From Bradyrhizobium sp. CCBAU 51765 (GTDB lineage: Bacteria > Pseudomonadota > Alphaproteobacteria > Rhizobiales > Xanthobacteraceae): DNA of 64,000 nt. The position numbers were made by a program, and so were the translations under genes. This document shows positions 50,390 to 59,739 of this stretch, in pieces. The number at the start of each line of letters is the position of its first letter. Within the stretch, counting starts at the first letter, position 1. The stretch spans positions 2,345,001 to 2,409,000 of the forward strand of contig NZ_CP030038.1 in assembly GCF_015291725.1 (NCBI RefSeq), written 5' to 3'. The notes under the pieces are model-generated. The model saw only the letters and a program-made list of their open reading frames with translations. It ran no database searches and had not been told where the DNA came from.

Positions 50390-50837
50390 ATGATACTAAT
50401 CAGACTCAGCGTAACCACTGTCGCAGCCGCCACGTTGGCATGGCCGGTTTCTAGCCTGAGGGCCAACGGAAAGAATGCCCCCGCCGCGACGTTCGTCACA
50501 CGAGACGTTTCTGATCCCGTAGCGTTCACCGCCCCTGTCGGGCAAGCGCCTGTGGGACACCGGCAGCGCGCCCAGTGGGGTGCCTGCTCCAGTGCAGGGC
50601 TCGCCCGAGGACGTGATACTGCAACGGAGCTGCGCGGCGGCATCCAGCGCGCTGGTCGCCTTTTTCGACGGCCGCCCCGCGTTTGCCATGGCGGCTGTCG
50701 GTGGTTCGGCGCACAATGCTAACAAGCCAAATGCCAACATGGTGACGGTGGCAGAGCAAGCCATCCGGTACTTCAAGGAACTGCACGGTGATTCGCGGCT
50801 TGGCAAGGTTACCCGCGAGGGCCCGCGATTTTTGTGA
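50390..50837 (+). pseudogene. Unrecognised putative secreted protein, probably frameshifted
   Basis: An ATG at 50390 follows an excellent ribosome-binding site (GGGAGAGGAGAGC). The product opens MILIRLSVTTVAAATLAWPV, a plausible signal peptide. After about 50540 the frame loses its composition, and a second frame (ending at the stop at 50837) continues with SPEDVILQRSCAAASSALV and AEQAIRYFKELHGD. One single-base shift would join both into a protein of about 148 residues. No family is recognised. It could also be two unrelated spurious frames. Confidence 0.4.
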
Positions 50838-50942
50838 TGCGCCACTGTTCTTCAGCAACGCAGAGGTCCTTCAAACAGGCGCTGTTTGAACCGCGGATTC
50901 TGGACGGTGGAGCGCAGCGCTCTCGGACGGCGGTCGCGCGCC

Positions 50943-52751
50943 TCAAGAATTCCCGGTAGCCGCGGGGCCGGACGAAGGCGAGCGGCGCGCCTGAACGAAC
51001 TCGATAATCGCAAACATAACGATCACGACAATGAGCACGACGACTGACGCTGCGGCGATGACGGGGCTGACCTGCAGCAGAATCCCATCCCACATCTGCT
51101 TCGGCAAAGTCGACTTGATGCCACCACCGACGAACAGCGCGACCGTCAGTTCCTCGAACGATTGCAGAAAGCCGGTTACGAAGCCGACGGCGAGGCCGCC
51201 AGCCACCAGCGGCAACGTGATGCGCCAGAACGTGCGCAGTCGTCCGGCGCCGAGCGTCGAGGCCGCCGCATCGAGATTCCAGTCATACCCCTTGAAGGTC
51301 GCCAGCATGACCATAAACACCACGGGCATGGCGATAACCGTGTGGCCGATGGTGATGCCAACGTTGCTTGCCACCAACCCCACCCGCGCGAACAGATAGA
51401 ACAGCGCGATTGCGATCACGATGGACGGGACCATCATCGGTGAGAGGCAGAGGAGGAACGCGATGCCGCCCAGCCGGCTGCGAGTCCTGGCGACCCCGTA
51501 GGCCGCCATCGACGCGATCAGCAGCGTGATGGCCGCCGTCGCGAACCCGATGCCGAATGAACGGGTCATTGCGCCAAGCCAGAGCGGGGAGGCAAAGAAC
51601 TGCTCGAACCAGCGGGCACTCCAACTCGGCGGTGGAAACGACAGAAAGGTCGAGCCGGTGAAGGCCATCGGGACAAAGGCGATGATCGGCGCCAGCAGCA
51701 AGGCGATCATGACCCAGGCGTAGATTGAAAGCAGGACGCCTCCGCGCAGGCCGCGGATATTGCGCTTCCAGATCTCCTCGATCGTGCCGCAGATCAGACC
51801 GGCGGCGTTGACGATGGCAAGCCCGGCACGGCGCATTGGGCCGTTGGCTTTCGTTGGTCGCCCATGACCCGTCGTCACCGCCGACAGGTCGAAGATCTGA
51901 TCGTAAATGAAGCAGATTGTGATGGTCGAGACCAGGAGGATCGCGGCGAGCGCGCTGCCGAGCTGCCAGTTCTGCAGCTCGTTGATCTGCAGGATGATGA
52001 GCTGCCCGATCATGGTCTCCTTGGCGCCGCCGACAAGCGCCGGCGTGATGAAGAAGCCGAGCGAGGCCACAAGAACGAGGAGGCCTGCCGAAGCAACGCC
52101 GCGTATCGAGGGCTGGAAGAACACCTGCCAGAACGCGCGCGCGCCGTTGGCGCCAAGTGTCGATGCCGCCATCGTCAGGCGGCGGTCGATCTGGTTCATG
52201 ACCGGCAACATCGTGATGACGGCGAGCGGCAGCAGCGTGTGCACCATGGCGAAGATGACGGTGGCGCGCCCGAACAGCAATTGATCTCCGCCCTTCAGGC
52301 CGATCGCGGTCATGGTTTTCGCCACGATCCCGTTGCGCCCGAGCAGCACCAGCCAGGAAAAGTTCTTGATCAGCGCGCTGGTCCAGAACGGCAGCAGTAC
52401 GAACAAGGCGGCGCTGCGCTGCTGTCGGGCCGGCTTCTGCGACAGCCAATAGGCGAGGGGATAGCCAAGCACCAGGCAGAGCACAGTGGTCCAGAACGCG
52501 ACCTGGAATGTCGTCGACAGCACGGCGAGATAGGGGCCGCCGCTCCAGATCCGCAGGAACGGAGCGAAAGTCAGCGCTCCGGTGACCTTGTCCATCACGC
52601 TCACGGACAACATCTGTGCGGTCGGCCAGACCAGAAACAAGACCAGGAAGCCGAGGCCGGGCAGCGCCAGCCACAGCGGATCGAGCTTGCGTTTGCGCAT
52701 CTTCGCGTGCGGTTGCTCGGCAATTCCGAGAGACGCCATGTCGGCCATCAC
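50943..52751 (-). CDS. ABC transporter permease, fused two-domain (PotB-PotC type)
   Basis: This 602-residue inner-membrane protein contains two spermidine/putrescine-type permease domains in one chain. The first has LPFWTSALIKNFSWLVLLGRNG and MAASTLGANGARAFWQVFF as its EAA loop. The second has FPPPSWSARWFEQFF and DAAASTLGAGRLRTFWRITLP. In most polyamine importers these are separate genes. It is the last gene of a minus-strand operon with an ATPase, a binding protein and a flavin monooxygenase. The ligand is unknown. Confidence 0.92.
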   Translation of the reverse strand: MMADMASLGIAEQPHAKMRKRKLDPLWLALPGLGFLVLFLVWPTAQMLSVSVMDKVTGALTFAPFLRIWSGGPYLAVLSTTFQVAFWTTVLCLVLGYPLAYWLSQKPARQQRSAALFVLLPFWTSALIKNFSWLVLLGRNGIVAKTMTAIGLKGGDQLLFGRATVIFAMVHTLLPLAVITMLPVMNQIDRRLTMAASTLGANGARAFWQVFFQPSIRGVASAGLLVLVASLGFFITPALVGGAKETMIGQLIILQINELQNWQLGSALAAILLVSTITICFIYDQIFDLSAVTTGHGRPTKANGPMRRAGLAIVNAAGLICGTIEEIWKRNIRGLRGGVLLSIYAWVMIALLLAPIIAFVPMAFTGSTFLSFPPPSWSARWFEQFFASPLWLGAMTRSFGIGFATAAITLLIASMAAYGVARTRSRLGGIAFLLCLSPMMVPSIVIAIALFYLFARVGLVASNVGITIGHTVIAMPVVFMVMLATFKGYDWNLDAAASTLGAGRLRTFWRITLPLVAGGLAVGFVTGFLQSFEELTVALFVGGGIKSTLPKQMWDGILLQVSPVIAAASVVVLIVVIVMFAIIEFVQARRSPSSGPAATGNS

Positions 52752-52793
52752 TCAGTGCTTTCGTTCGATCCGTCGGAGCTCGGTCATCTCAGC

Positions 52794-54155
52794 CTATGCG
52801 CGTTTGGCAATCGGTGTGGACGTCAATGAGGTGTGGCGGTTCTCAGGCCGTGCCAGGCCAAGGTGCTCGCGGAGGGTTCGTCCTTCATAGTCGTGGCGGA
52901 ACCGTCCGCGTCGCTGCAGCTCCGGGACCACCTTCTCGACGAAGTCCGTCATCGTGCTCGGCAGCGCCACGAACGAGATCATGAACCCGTCGCAGGCACC
53001 CGCCTCGATCCAGGCTTCCATGTGATCGGCCACCTGGGTCGCGGTGCCGCAGAACGTTGCCTTGGCGCGATTGAATCGACGCGCGATCTCGCGCAAGGTC
53101 AGGCCTTGGCGGATCAAGCCGGCGATCTCGTCGAAATAGGCCTTGTGGAGGTTTGATGTCGCCGGAATCCGGCTGACCGGCACGGGTTCGTCGAGCGGGA
53201 GATCCGACAGGTCGGTTTCGAGATCCTGTCCGAGGCGCAAGATGCCGACATCGGGATGAACGAGGTCCTGCCAGCGATCGAGCTTGTCGCGAGCCTCCTG
53301 CTCGGTATCGCCGATCACGACCGAGATTCCCGAGGCGATCTTCAGATCGTCTGGCCGACGGCCGAACTTGGCCATCCGCGCCTTGAGATCGCTGTAGAAG
53401 GCTTTGGCGGCATCGAGATTGCCGCTCGACCCGAACACCACTTCGGCATGCTCGGCCGCGAAATCCCGACCGGTGTCGGACGCGCCGGCCTGGATGATGA
53501 CCGGGCGGCCCTGCGGCGAGCGCTCGATGTTGAGCGCGCCATGCACGGTGAAGTACTTGCCCTTGTGGTCGACCAGATGCTGCTTCTCGGGCAGGAAGCT
53601 CTGGCACGTCTCCTTGTCGTAGACGAAGGCGCCGTCTTCCCAGGTGTCCCAGAGTGCTTCGACGACTTCGAGAAACTCCTTCGCCTTGGTGTAGCGGTCG
53701 GCGTGCGGGGGTAGTCGTTCGAGACCGAAATTGCGCGCCGCATAGTCGTTTGCGGACGTCACCACGTTCCAGGCGGCGCGGCCATGCGAGATATGATCCA
53801 GTGAGGAGAACAGCCTGGCGACATTATAGGGTTCGTAGAAGCTGGTTGATGCGGTCGCTCCGAGGCCGATACGGGTCGTCGCCCCCGCGATGGCCGAAAG
53901 CAGCGTGATCGGCTCCAGGACGTTCATGAACAGCGGCGACCGGCTCCAGGCTCTCAGATTTTCGGTGCGCGCGGCCGGCGTGTCCGCGATGAAGAAGAAG
54001 TCGAACTTGCCGCGTTCGGCGAGTTGCGCCATCTCGCGGTAGTAGTCGATATCGGTCGAGGCGTGCGGCCGCGCCTCGTCCATCAACCAGGATGCCGCGT
54101 GCGATCCGTTGGCGTGCACCAACGCACCGATCACCATCTGCTTCTTCTTGCTCAT
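52794..54155 (-). CDS. NtaA/SnaA/DszA-type flavin-dependent monooxygenase (LLM class)
   Basis: This 453-residue TIM-barrel monooxygenase uses FMNH2 supplied by a separate reductase. Diagnostic pieces are FDFFFIADTPAARTEN, TTRIGLGATASTSFYEPYNVAR, GRAAWNVVTS and HKGKYFTVHGALN then RPVIIQAGAS. The ATG at 54155 is preceded by GAGGGACGG, so the 35-residue upstream extension is rejected. Relatives oxidise nitrilotriacetate, EDTA, dibenzothiophene sulfone or alkyl-sulfur compounds. It sits between the binding-protein and permease genes of an importer, implying that the imported compound is its substrate. No flavin reductase is in this operon. Confidence 0.92.
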   Translation of the reverse strand: MSKKKQMVIGALVHANGSHAASWLMDEARPHASTDIDYYREMAQLAERGKFDFFFIADTPAARTENLRAWSRSPLFMNVLEPITLLSAIAGATTRIGLGATASTSFYEPYNVARLFSSLDHISHGRAAWNVVTSANDYAARNFGLERLPPHADRYTKAKEFLEVVEALWDTWEDGAFVYDKETCQSFLPEKQHLVDHKGKYFTVHGALNIERSPQGRPVIIQAGASDTGRDFAAEHAEVVFGSSGNLDAAKAFYSDLKARMAKFGRRPDDLKIASGISVVIGDTEQEARDKLDRWQDLVHPDVGILRLGQDLETDLSDLPLDEPVPVSRIPATSNLHKAYFDEIAGLIRQGLTLREIARRFNRAKATFCGTATQVADHMEAWIEAGACDGFMISFVALPSTMTDFVEKVVPELQRRGRFRHDYEGRTLREHLGLARPENRHTSLTSTPIAKRA

Positions 54156-54190
54156 GACCGTCCCTCGATGTTTTCCTGCCGCTGCAGACG

Positions 54191-55270
54191 CTATTTCCTG
54201 CCACCCATCAGCAGCCATTCCTGAAAGCGCTCCGAGACCGCCGCGTAGTGCTTGCCCCAATAGGCATAGTCGCGCACGGTAAGGCCGGCGAGATTTTCGG
54301 GCAGCGTCGGAAGCACTTTTGCGCGTTCAGGCGTAATGAACTTGTAGGCCTTCAGGTTGCTCGGACCATTGGCGACGATGCTGGAATAGGCAGCCTGGCG
54401 CTCGGGCTGCATGGAGAATTTTACGAATTCGCGGGCCTGCTTCAGCTTGGTCGTTCCCAGCGGAATCGACCAGCCATCGATGGAGTAGAGGCCTTTCCAG
54501 ACGATGTTGACCGGGGCGCCGGAATCGATTGCGGCAAAGGCGCGCGCTGACCAAGTATCGGACATGTCGACTTCGCCGTTCTGCAGGATCTGGGTGTTTT
54601 GCGCGCCCGCGGTCCACCACACCGCGACCTCGGAGCGAATTTTGTCCATCATCTTGAAGGCGCGGTCGAGGTCGAGGGGGTAGAGATTCTTCGGGTCCAC
54701 CCCATCGGCGAGCAGCGCCGATTCCAGCACGCCCTTGGGATTGCGATACAGGCCGCGGCGCCCCGGAAACTTGGTCGTGTTCCAGAAATCGGCCCAGCCC
54801 GTCGGGGCTTCCTTCTTGTAGACGTCGGTGCGGTAAGCCATCACGATGCCGTAGGCCGAGAAGCCGAACCAGTTCGGCATAAGAGCGCCCGAAATCAGCT
54901 CGTCATCCGGCCCCTTGGTGATTTCGAGCGGCTCGAGATAGTTCTTCTCCTGGGTCAGGCGCAGCACGTCGTCGGGGGTCACCATGCAGACGTCCCAGAG
55001 CTTGCTGCCGGTGTCGACGATGACCTTGAACTGCGTGACCGGGTCGGATTCGTGGGCAACGCCTTCGACACGGATGCCGGTGGCCTTCTCGAATGGATCA
55101 TAGAAGGCGGTGCGCAGCGCGGCGCCTGGCGCGCCCCCGACGTCAGCGACGGTGATCTGCTCGGCTGCGCTGGCCCGTCCGGACCAGACCGCGGGCAGTG
55201 CGACACCGGTGGCGGCCACGCCTGCGGCTTTCAGAAGCTTTCGTCGTGAGATGCGCGTGGTGGCGGACAT
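54191..55270 (-). CDS. ABC transporter substrate-binding protein, polyamine (PotD-like) family, Tat signal
   Basis: This 359-residue periplasmic protein begins TTRISRRKLLKAAGVAATG, a twin-arginine signal, with cleavage near ASAAE. The mature part shows ITVADVGGAPGAALRTAFYDPFEKATGI, PNWFGFSAYGIVMAYRTDVYKK and DMSDTWSARAF, typical of PotD/family-1 binding proteins. The ATG at 55270 has GGGGAGAA upstream, and a 40-codon extension without a ribosome-binding site is discounted. It lies between the ATPase and the monooxygenase. Polyamines are one option, but a chelate or organosulfur ligand is suggested by the adjacent enzyme. Confidence 0.9.
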   Translation of the reverse strand: MSATTRISRRKLLKAAGVAATGVALPAVWSGRASAAEQITVADVGGAPGAALRTAFYDPFEKATGIRVEGVAHESDPVTQFKVIVDTGSKLWDVCMVTPDDVLRLTQEKNYLEPLEITKGPDDELISGALMPNWFGFSAYGIVMAYRTDVYKKEAPTGWADFWNTTKFPGRRGLYRNPKGVLESALLADGVDPKNLYPLDLDRAFKMMDKIRSEVAVWWTAGAQNTQILQNGEVDMSDTWSARAFAAIDSGAPVNIVWKGLYSIDGWSIPLGTTKLKQAREFVKFSMQPERQAAYSSIVANGPSNLKAYKFITPERAKVLPTLPENLAGLTVRDYAYWGKHYAAVSERFQEWLLMGGRK

Positions 55271-55332
55271 TGTTTTGTTCTCCCCGTGATGCACTGACTG
55301 ATGTCGGAACGGCGTGATGTGATGGCGTGGCG

Positions 55333-56550
55333 TCATGCGCCCGATGTCGATGGACTGCTGTCGAGGACCCGGGCCTGATCGCGCTCCCACCGGATGAAGA
55401 CGTTGTCATCGATTTCGACCGGCGGCAGGCCGGCCGTGCGACGCACGGTGATCGCGGTGCCGCTGGCGAGGCGGACCAGAAGCCGCGTCTCCGAGCCCGC
55501 ATAAATGCTCTCCTGAACACGACCGCTCAACAGCGCTTCATCAGCGCCGCAGAGAACGAGCTTTTCCGGGCGCACCACCAGCGCAGCCGGTCGGCCGAGC
55601 TGCAAATCGCAACCGTCGGGCAGCGGCAGGACGCCATCGCGTGTCTCAAGGCGTCCGTTGGCAGCAATGCTGCCATGGATCAGATTGGATGCGCCGATGA
55701 AATCGGCGACGAACGTGTTGGCCGGCCGTTCGTAGAGATCCTGGGGCGTGCCGAGCTGCTCGATTCGGCCCTCGTTCATCAGGCATATGCGGTCAGCCAG
55801 TGCGAGGGCCTCTTCCTGATCGTGCGTCACGAAGATGATGGTTGCACCGGTCTCGCGGTGCAGTCGCTTGATCTCGATCCGCATGTCCTCCCTGAGCTTC
55901 TTGTCGAGGGCGGACAGTGACTCGTCCATCAGGATCAGCGATGGCCGATAGACGAAGCAGCGCGCCAGCGCGACCCGCTGCTGCTGGCCGCCGGACAGTT
56001 CGCGGGGAAAGCGGTTGGCGAAGTCCGACAGCCCGACCATCGCGAGCGTGGCTTCGGCCCGGCTCTTGATTTCAGCCGCGGGAACGCGCCGCATCTGCAG
56101 CGGGAACGCAACGTTTTCGCGGACAGTGAGGTGAGGGAACAGCGCGTAGTTCTGGAACACCACGCCGATGTCGCGCTTGTCCGCTGAGTTGTCGGTCTCG
56201 TCGCGGCCATCGATGATCAGCTGGCCTCCCGAGGGCTCGACCAGACCGCAGATGATCTGGAGAAGCGTGGTCTTGCCGGACCCGGATGGACCGAGAACCG
56301 CGAGGAGCTCGCCGGCAACGACCTTCAGCTCGATTGGTCCGAGCACGGTTGCCTCGCCGTAAGCCTTCGAGATGCCGCGAACATGCAACTTGACGGTCGA
56401 CGCGGCCGGACCGGTCGGTGCCGACGCAGAGGTCTGGTTCGATGCGGCGAGCCTGGCGGTCGTATCCTTTGCGTCGCGCGACGATCGCCACAACATGCGA
56501 AACACGTCGGTACGGCGGCTTCGAAGGGGAGCGGCAGGGATCGCGTCCAT
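55333..56550 (-). CDS. ABC transporter ATP-binding protein (PotA type)
   Basis: This 405-residue ATPase has Walker A GPSGSGKTT, signature LSGGQQQRVALARC, Walker B LILMDESLSALDKKL (Ser in the usual Pro position) and H-loop THDQEEALALAD. A C-terminal TOBE domain follows. About 60 residues precede the ATPase domain, rich in Ala, Ser and Thr, and are not conserved in the family. The true start could be further downstream. A TTG-initiated extension to 56601 was rejected. It is the first gene of the minus-strand operon. Confidence 0.9.
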   Translation of the reverse strand: MDAIPAAPLRSRRTDVFRMLWRSSRDAKDTTARLAASNQTSASAPTGPAASTVKLHVRGISKAYGEATVLGPIELKVVAGELLAVLGPSGSGKTTLLQIICGLVEPSGGQLIIDGRDETDNSADKRDIGVVFQNYALFPHLTVRENVAFPLQMRRVPAAEIKSRAEATLAMVGLSDFANRFPRELSGGQQQRVALARCFVYRPSLILMDESLSALDKKLREDMRIEIKRLHRETGATIIFVTHDQEEALALADRICLMNEGRIEQLGTPQDLYERPANTFVADFIGASNLIHGSIAANGRLETRDGVLPLPDGCDLQLGRPAALVVRPEKLVLCGADEALLSGRVQESIYAGSETRLLVRLASGTAITVRRTAGLPPVEIDDNVFIRWERDQARVLDSSPSTSGA

Positions 56551-56826
56551 TACAGATCCTGTCAGGTCAACTCGGACTAAGTAAGCCGTCGGGATCCGCA
56601 ACGTGTAAATTACGAAAACCGGGTCCTTTGCTTAGATGACGCCTAATCGGTTTGGTTGCGGAATTATTGGGCGAACCGTGATCAACCATTGATCTTTTCG
56701 CCTTCGGCGTTGGCGATCGCCCGCTATAGCTTTCAGGTAATCAGCGGCGACGATTTTCGTATTTTACCCCGGCCGCGGAATCCATAAGTCTCGCTGGCCT
56801 GACCTCGCGTCTCGGAGGAGCCATAG

Positions 56827-57573
56827 ATGATGAATTCCGCCACCTCGCCGGAAGAGCAGCAGCTTCGTGTTGATCTCGCAGCCGCTTTCCGCAGCATTGC
56901 GAGGCTGGGCATGCATGAGGCCGTCGCCAACCATTTCAGCGCAGCGATCTCCGCCGATGGCCGCCGCTTCCTGATGAATCCAAAGTGGCGTCACTTTTCG
57001 CGCATCAGGGCGAGCGATCTCGTTCTGTTCGACCTGGATGATGAGCGAGGCGTCAAGGGGCGGACGGACGTCGATCCGACGGCCTGGGCCATCCATGGCC
57101 AGATGCACAGGCAACTGCCCCAGGCGCGGGTTGTGATGCATCTCCACCCGCCTTTCGCGACCACGATCGCGTCGCTCATGGATCCGCAGATCAAGCCGAT
57201 CGATCAGAATACCGCACGCTATTTCAATCGCCTCGCCATCGACGACGGCTATGGCGGCATGGCCGACAGTGAGCAGGAGGGCGCGCGCCTTGCCGCTCTG
57301 CTTGGCAACAAGTCGCGGTTGATGATGGGAAACCACGGCGTGCTCGTGATCGCCAATACGGTCGGCGAAGCCTTCGACGACATCTACACGCTGGAGCGCG
57401 CCTGCCAGATTTTGGTTCAGGCCTACGCGACGGGGCAGCCGTTGAGGGTGCTGCCCGACGCTGTCGCCGAGAGCACCGCGCAGGATTGGGAGCAGATCAC
57501 GGACTTCTCGATCGCGCATTTCGAAGAGATGAAATGCATCCTGGATGCCGAGGATCCGTCCTACGCGCAGTGA
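56827..57573 (+). CDS. Class II aldolase/adducin family protein
   Basis: This 248-residue cytoplasmic protein has the aldolase class II fold. NHFSAAISADGRRFLMNP is the N-terminal part. VVMHLHPPFATTIA contains the paired metal-binding His, and GNHGVLVIANTVGEAFDDI the further His. Members are fuculose-/rhamnulose-phosphate aldolases, epimerases and decarboxylases of catabolic pathways. A GGAG sequence lies a few bases before the ATG. It heads a plus-strand cluster with an HpaB-type monooxygenase (67 bp downstream), and an aldol cleavage or decarboxylation of an oxidised aromatic product is plausible but unproven. Confidence 0.9.
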   Translation: MMNSATSPEEQQLRVDLAAAFRSIARLGMHEAVANHFSAAISADGRRFLMNPKWRHFSRIRASDLVLFDLDDERGVKGRTDVDPTAWAIHGQMHRQLPQARVVMHLHPPFATTIASLMDPQIKPIDQNTARYFNRLAIDDGYGGMADSEQEGARLAALLGNKSRLMMGNHGVLVIANTVGEAFDDIYTLERACQILVQAYATGQPLRVLPDAVAESTAQDWEQITDFSIAHFEEMKCILDAEDPSYAQ

Positions 57574-57640
57574 TGGCTGCCGACATGCGCTGTTCCGGCA
57601 AGTTCTGGGATGCCGCTGAGAGATCGAGACAGGAGCGGAC

Positions 57641-59155
57641 ATGATACGCACGGGCGAAGAGTATAAAGCCTCCATTCGCGACGGTCGCGCGGTCTATATG
57701 AACGGCGAGAAGATCAAGGACGTCACCATCCATCCAGCGTTCAAGCCGCTGGTCGATCTCAGGGCGCGGATCTACGACCTCCAGCATGACCCTGCGACGC
57801 GGCATCTGATGACTTACCGCGAGGACGGAGAGGTCAATGCGATCAATAACAAATTGCCGCTCAGTCAGCAGGATTGGTGGGACAAGCGTCGCGCGACCGA
57901 TACGGTTCTGGAGGATGCCGGCGGCATCATCACGCGCGTTGGCGATGAGACGGTCGGCGAAATGTGGTCGCTGTTTGACGGGCAGGATGTGCTCAACGAC
58001 GTCGATCCGCAATTCTCCAAGAACATTCGCTGCCACATTCTGAAAGTTCTGCACTCCGATCCGTTTCACGTCTCGGCCAATACGGACCCCAAGGGTGACC
58101 GCTCGAAGGCTCCGCAGGACCAGGATCCTGACATGTTGCTGCATGTCGTCAGGGAGACCGACGCCGGGATCGTGGTGCGGGGTGCCAAATACGAGACGGC
58201 GGCCGCCTACGCCAATCAGGCCTTCACCAAGCCGACCATCGCCAATTGGGGCGATGCCGCCTACTCCGATTATGCGGTTGGGTTCATCTGCGATCTCAAC
58301 GCCCCGGGCCTCAAATTCATCTGCCGCACCGGCTTTGCGGGCCGCGCACCGGCCGAAGATTACCCGTTGTCGAACCGGTTCGACGAGGTCGATACGCTGG
58401 TGATCTTCGACGACGTCCTGATCCCCTGGGACAATGTGCTGTTCTATCGGCATACGAAGGCGGCGGCCTACATCCGGGCCACGCTTCATCGCTACTCGGC
58501 GTTTGCGTTCGTGCAGCGGAATCTGAAGTTGGCTGACATGCTGATCGGCGCGGCGCTGTTCAACGTTCGTCAGACTGGACTTGAGAAGCAGCAAGCGGTG
58601 CAGGAGAAGCTTTCCAAGCTCGCGATCTATCGCGAGGGGATCAACGCGCATCTGACGGCGGCGATCGCTCTGCCTGAGCGCAGCCCGGGCGGCTTGATGA
58701 TGCCGAACCAGTCGCTGCTCTATACCGGGCGTGTGCTGGCCTGCTCGCAACTTCATGAGATGATGCACGTCGCGCGCGAGTTGTGCGGAGGCCAGGTCTG
58801 CGTGACGCCGGACAAGGCGGCGTTCGACGATGCCGACACAGGGCCGTGGCTGGAGAAGTTCTACACTGTCAACGAGCATTGGATCGCCGATGACCGGCGC
58901 CGGCTGCTATCCTTTGCGCGCGACCTGCTCAACTCGGACTATGCGGGCCATCGGCTGACCTTCCAACTGTTTGCGCAGTCGGCGCCGTTCGCGCACCTTG
59001 CCGCGGTGTATCGAAATTTCGATTGGGACGGTCCGCTCGATTTCGTGCGCAGATCCGCGGGACTCTCGGAGAGGGTCATGAAAGAGAAGGGCGCTCAGAC
59101 AGGGGATCGTGCCGTCAACCAATGGTTTGGACAGATCCGCGATGCGGCCGAATAG
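57641..59155 (+). CDS. 4-hydroxyphenylacetate 3-monooxygenase-type oxygenase (HpaB family)
   Basis: This 504-residue flavin-dependent oxygenase has the N-terminal MIRTGEEYKASIRDGRAVY and the mid-region HVSANTDPKGDRSKAPQDQDPDM, as well as FDDVLIPWDNVLFYRH, typical of HpaB/PheA. It uses FADH2 delivered by an HpaC-type reductase, here encoded 14 bp downstream. AGGAGCGG precedes the start. It probably ortho-hydroxylates a phenolic compound, but members also act on N-hydroxylated or halogenated substrates. The adjacent RidA and DUF1028 genes suggest a nitrogen-containing substrate, which is inference. Confidence 0.93.
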   Translation: MIRTGEEYKASIRDGRAVYMNGEKIKDVTIHPAFKPLVDLRARIYDLQHDPATRHLMTYREDGEVNAINNKLPLSQQDWWDKRRATDTVLEDAGGIITRVGDETVGEMWSLFDGQDVLNDVDPQFSKNIRCHILKVLHSDPFHVSANTDPKGDRSKAPQDQDPDMLLHVVRETDAGIVVRGAKYETAAAYANQAFTKPTIANWGDAAYSDYAVGFICDLNAPGLKFICRTGFAGRAPAEDYPLSNRFDEVDTLVIFDDVLIPWDNVLFYRHTKAAAYIRATLHRYSAFAFVQRNLKLADMLIGAALFNVRQTGLEKQQAVQEKLSKLAIYREGINAHLTAAIALPERSPGGLMMPNQSLLYTGRVLACSQLHEMMHVARELCGGQVCVTPDKAAFDDADTGPWLEKFYTVNEHWIADDRRRLLSFARDLLNSDYAGHRLTFQLFAQSAPFAHLAAVYRNFDWDGPLDFVRRSAGLSERVMKEKGAQTGDRAVNQWFGQIRDAAE

Positions 59156-59169
59156 CGAGAGGGCATGAC

Positions 59170-59709
59170 ATGTCAGCCATAAGCGTGCAACCGACGGCAA
59201 TGGACATTCGGACGCAGTTCCTTGACGGCATGAGCCGGGCCGCATTTTGCGTCAATGTCGTGACGACGGATGGTCCGGCGGGACGCGCCGGCGTCACGGT
59301 CTCGGCGATGTCATCGGTCTCTGCCGACGGCAGCACGCCAACGGTTCTGGTCTGTATCCATCATCAGAGCAAGACGGCGGCGGCCATCGTCGACAATGGC
59401 GTCTTCTGCATCAATATCCTGCGCGACGATCAGGCCGATATCGCCGATCACTTTGGCGGCCGCAGCAAGTTTGGCGGCGACGATAAGTTTGCATATGGGC
59501 AATGGCTTCCGAGTGAGACCGGCGCGCCGCGGCTGGCTGAATCCGTGGTGGCTTTCGACTGCCGCGTCATATCGTCCGAACGCGTCGGCACCCATCACAT
59601 CTTCGTCGGCGCAGTCGGCGCGGTGACGGTGGGCTCGGGGCGGGCCTTGATCTATGCCGATCGCGTCTATGGCCGCGCCCATCCCATCCCGGCTTCTCAA
59701 GCCTCTTGA
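59170..59709 (+). CDS. Flavin reductase (HpaC-like)
   Basis: This 179-residue flavin reductase-domain protein shows AFCVNVVTTDGPAGRAGVTVSAMSS, then VLVCIHHQSKTAAAI and GVFCINIL, and ends with GRALIYADRVYGRA. The family supplies reduced FAD or FMN to partner monooxygenases using NAD(P)H. The ATG at 59170 lies 14 bp after the HpaB stop, and a longer extension into hpaB was rejected. It forms a two-component system with 57641-59155. Confidence 0.92.
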   Translation: MSAISVQPTAMDIRTQFLDGMSRAAFCVNVVTTDGPAGRAGVTVSAMSSVSADGSTPTVLVCIHHQSKTAAAIVDNGVFCINILRDDQADIADHFGGRSKFGGDDKFAYGQWLPSETGAPRLAESVVAFDCRVISSERVGTHHIFVGAVGAVTVGSGRALIYADRVYGRAHPIPASQAS

Positions 59710-59739
59710 TCGCTTTGCTTCCGACATCAGGACCAGTAA

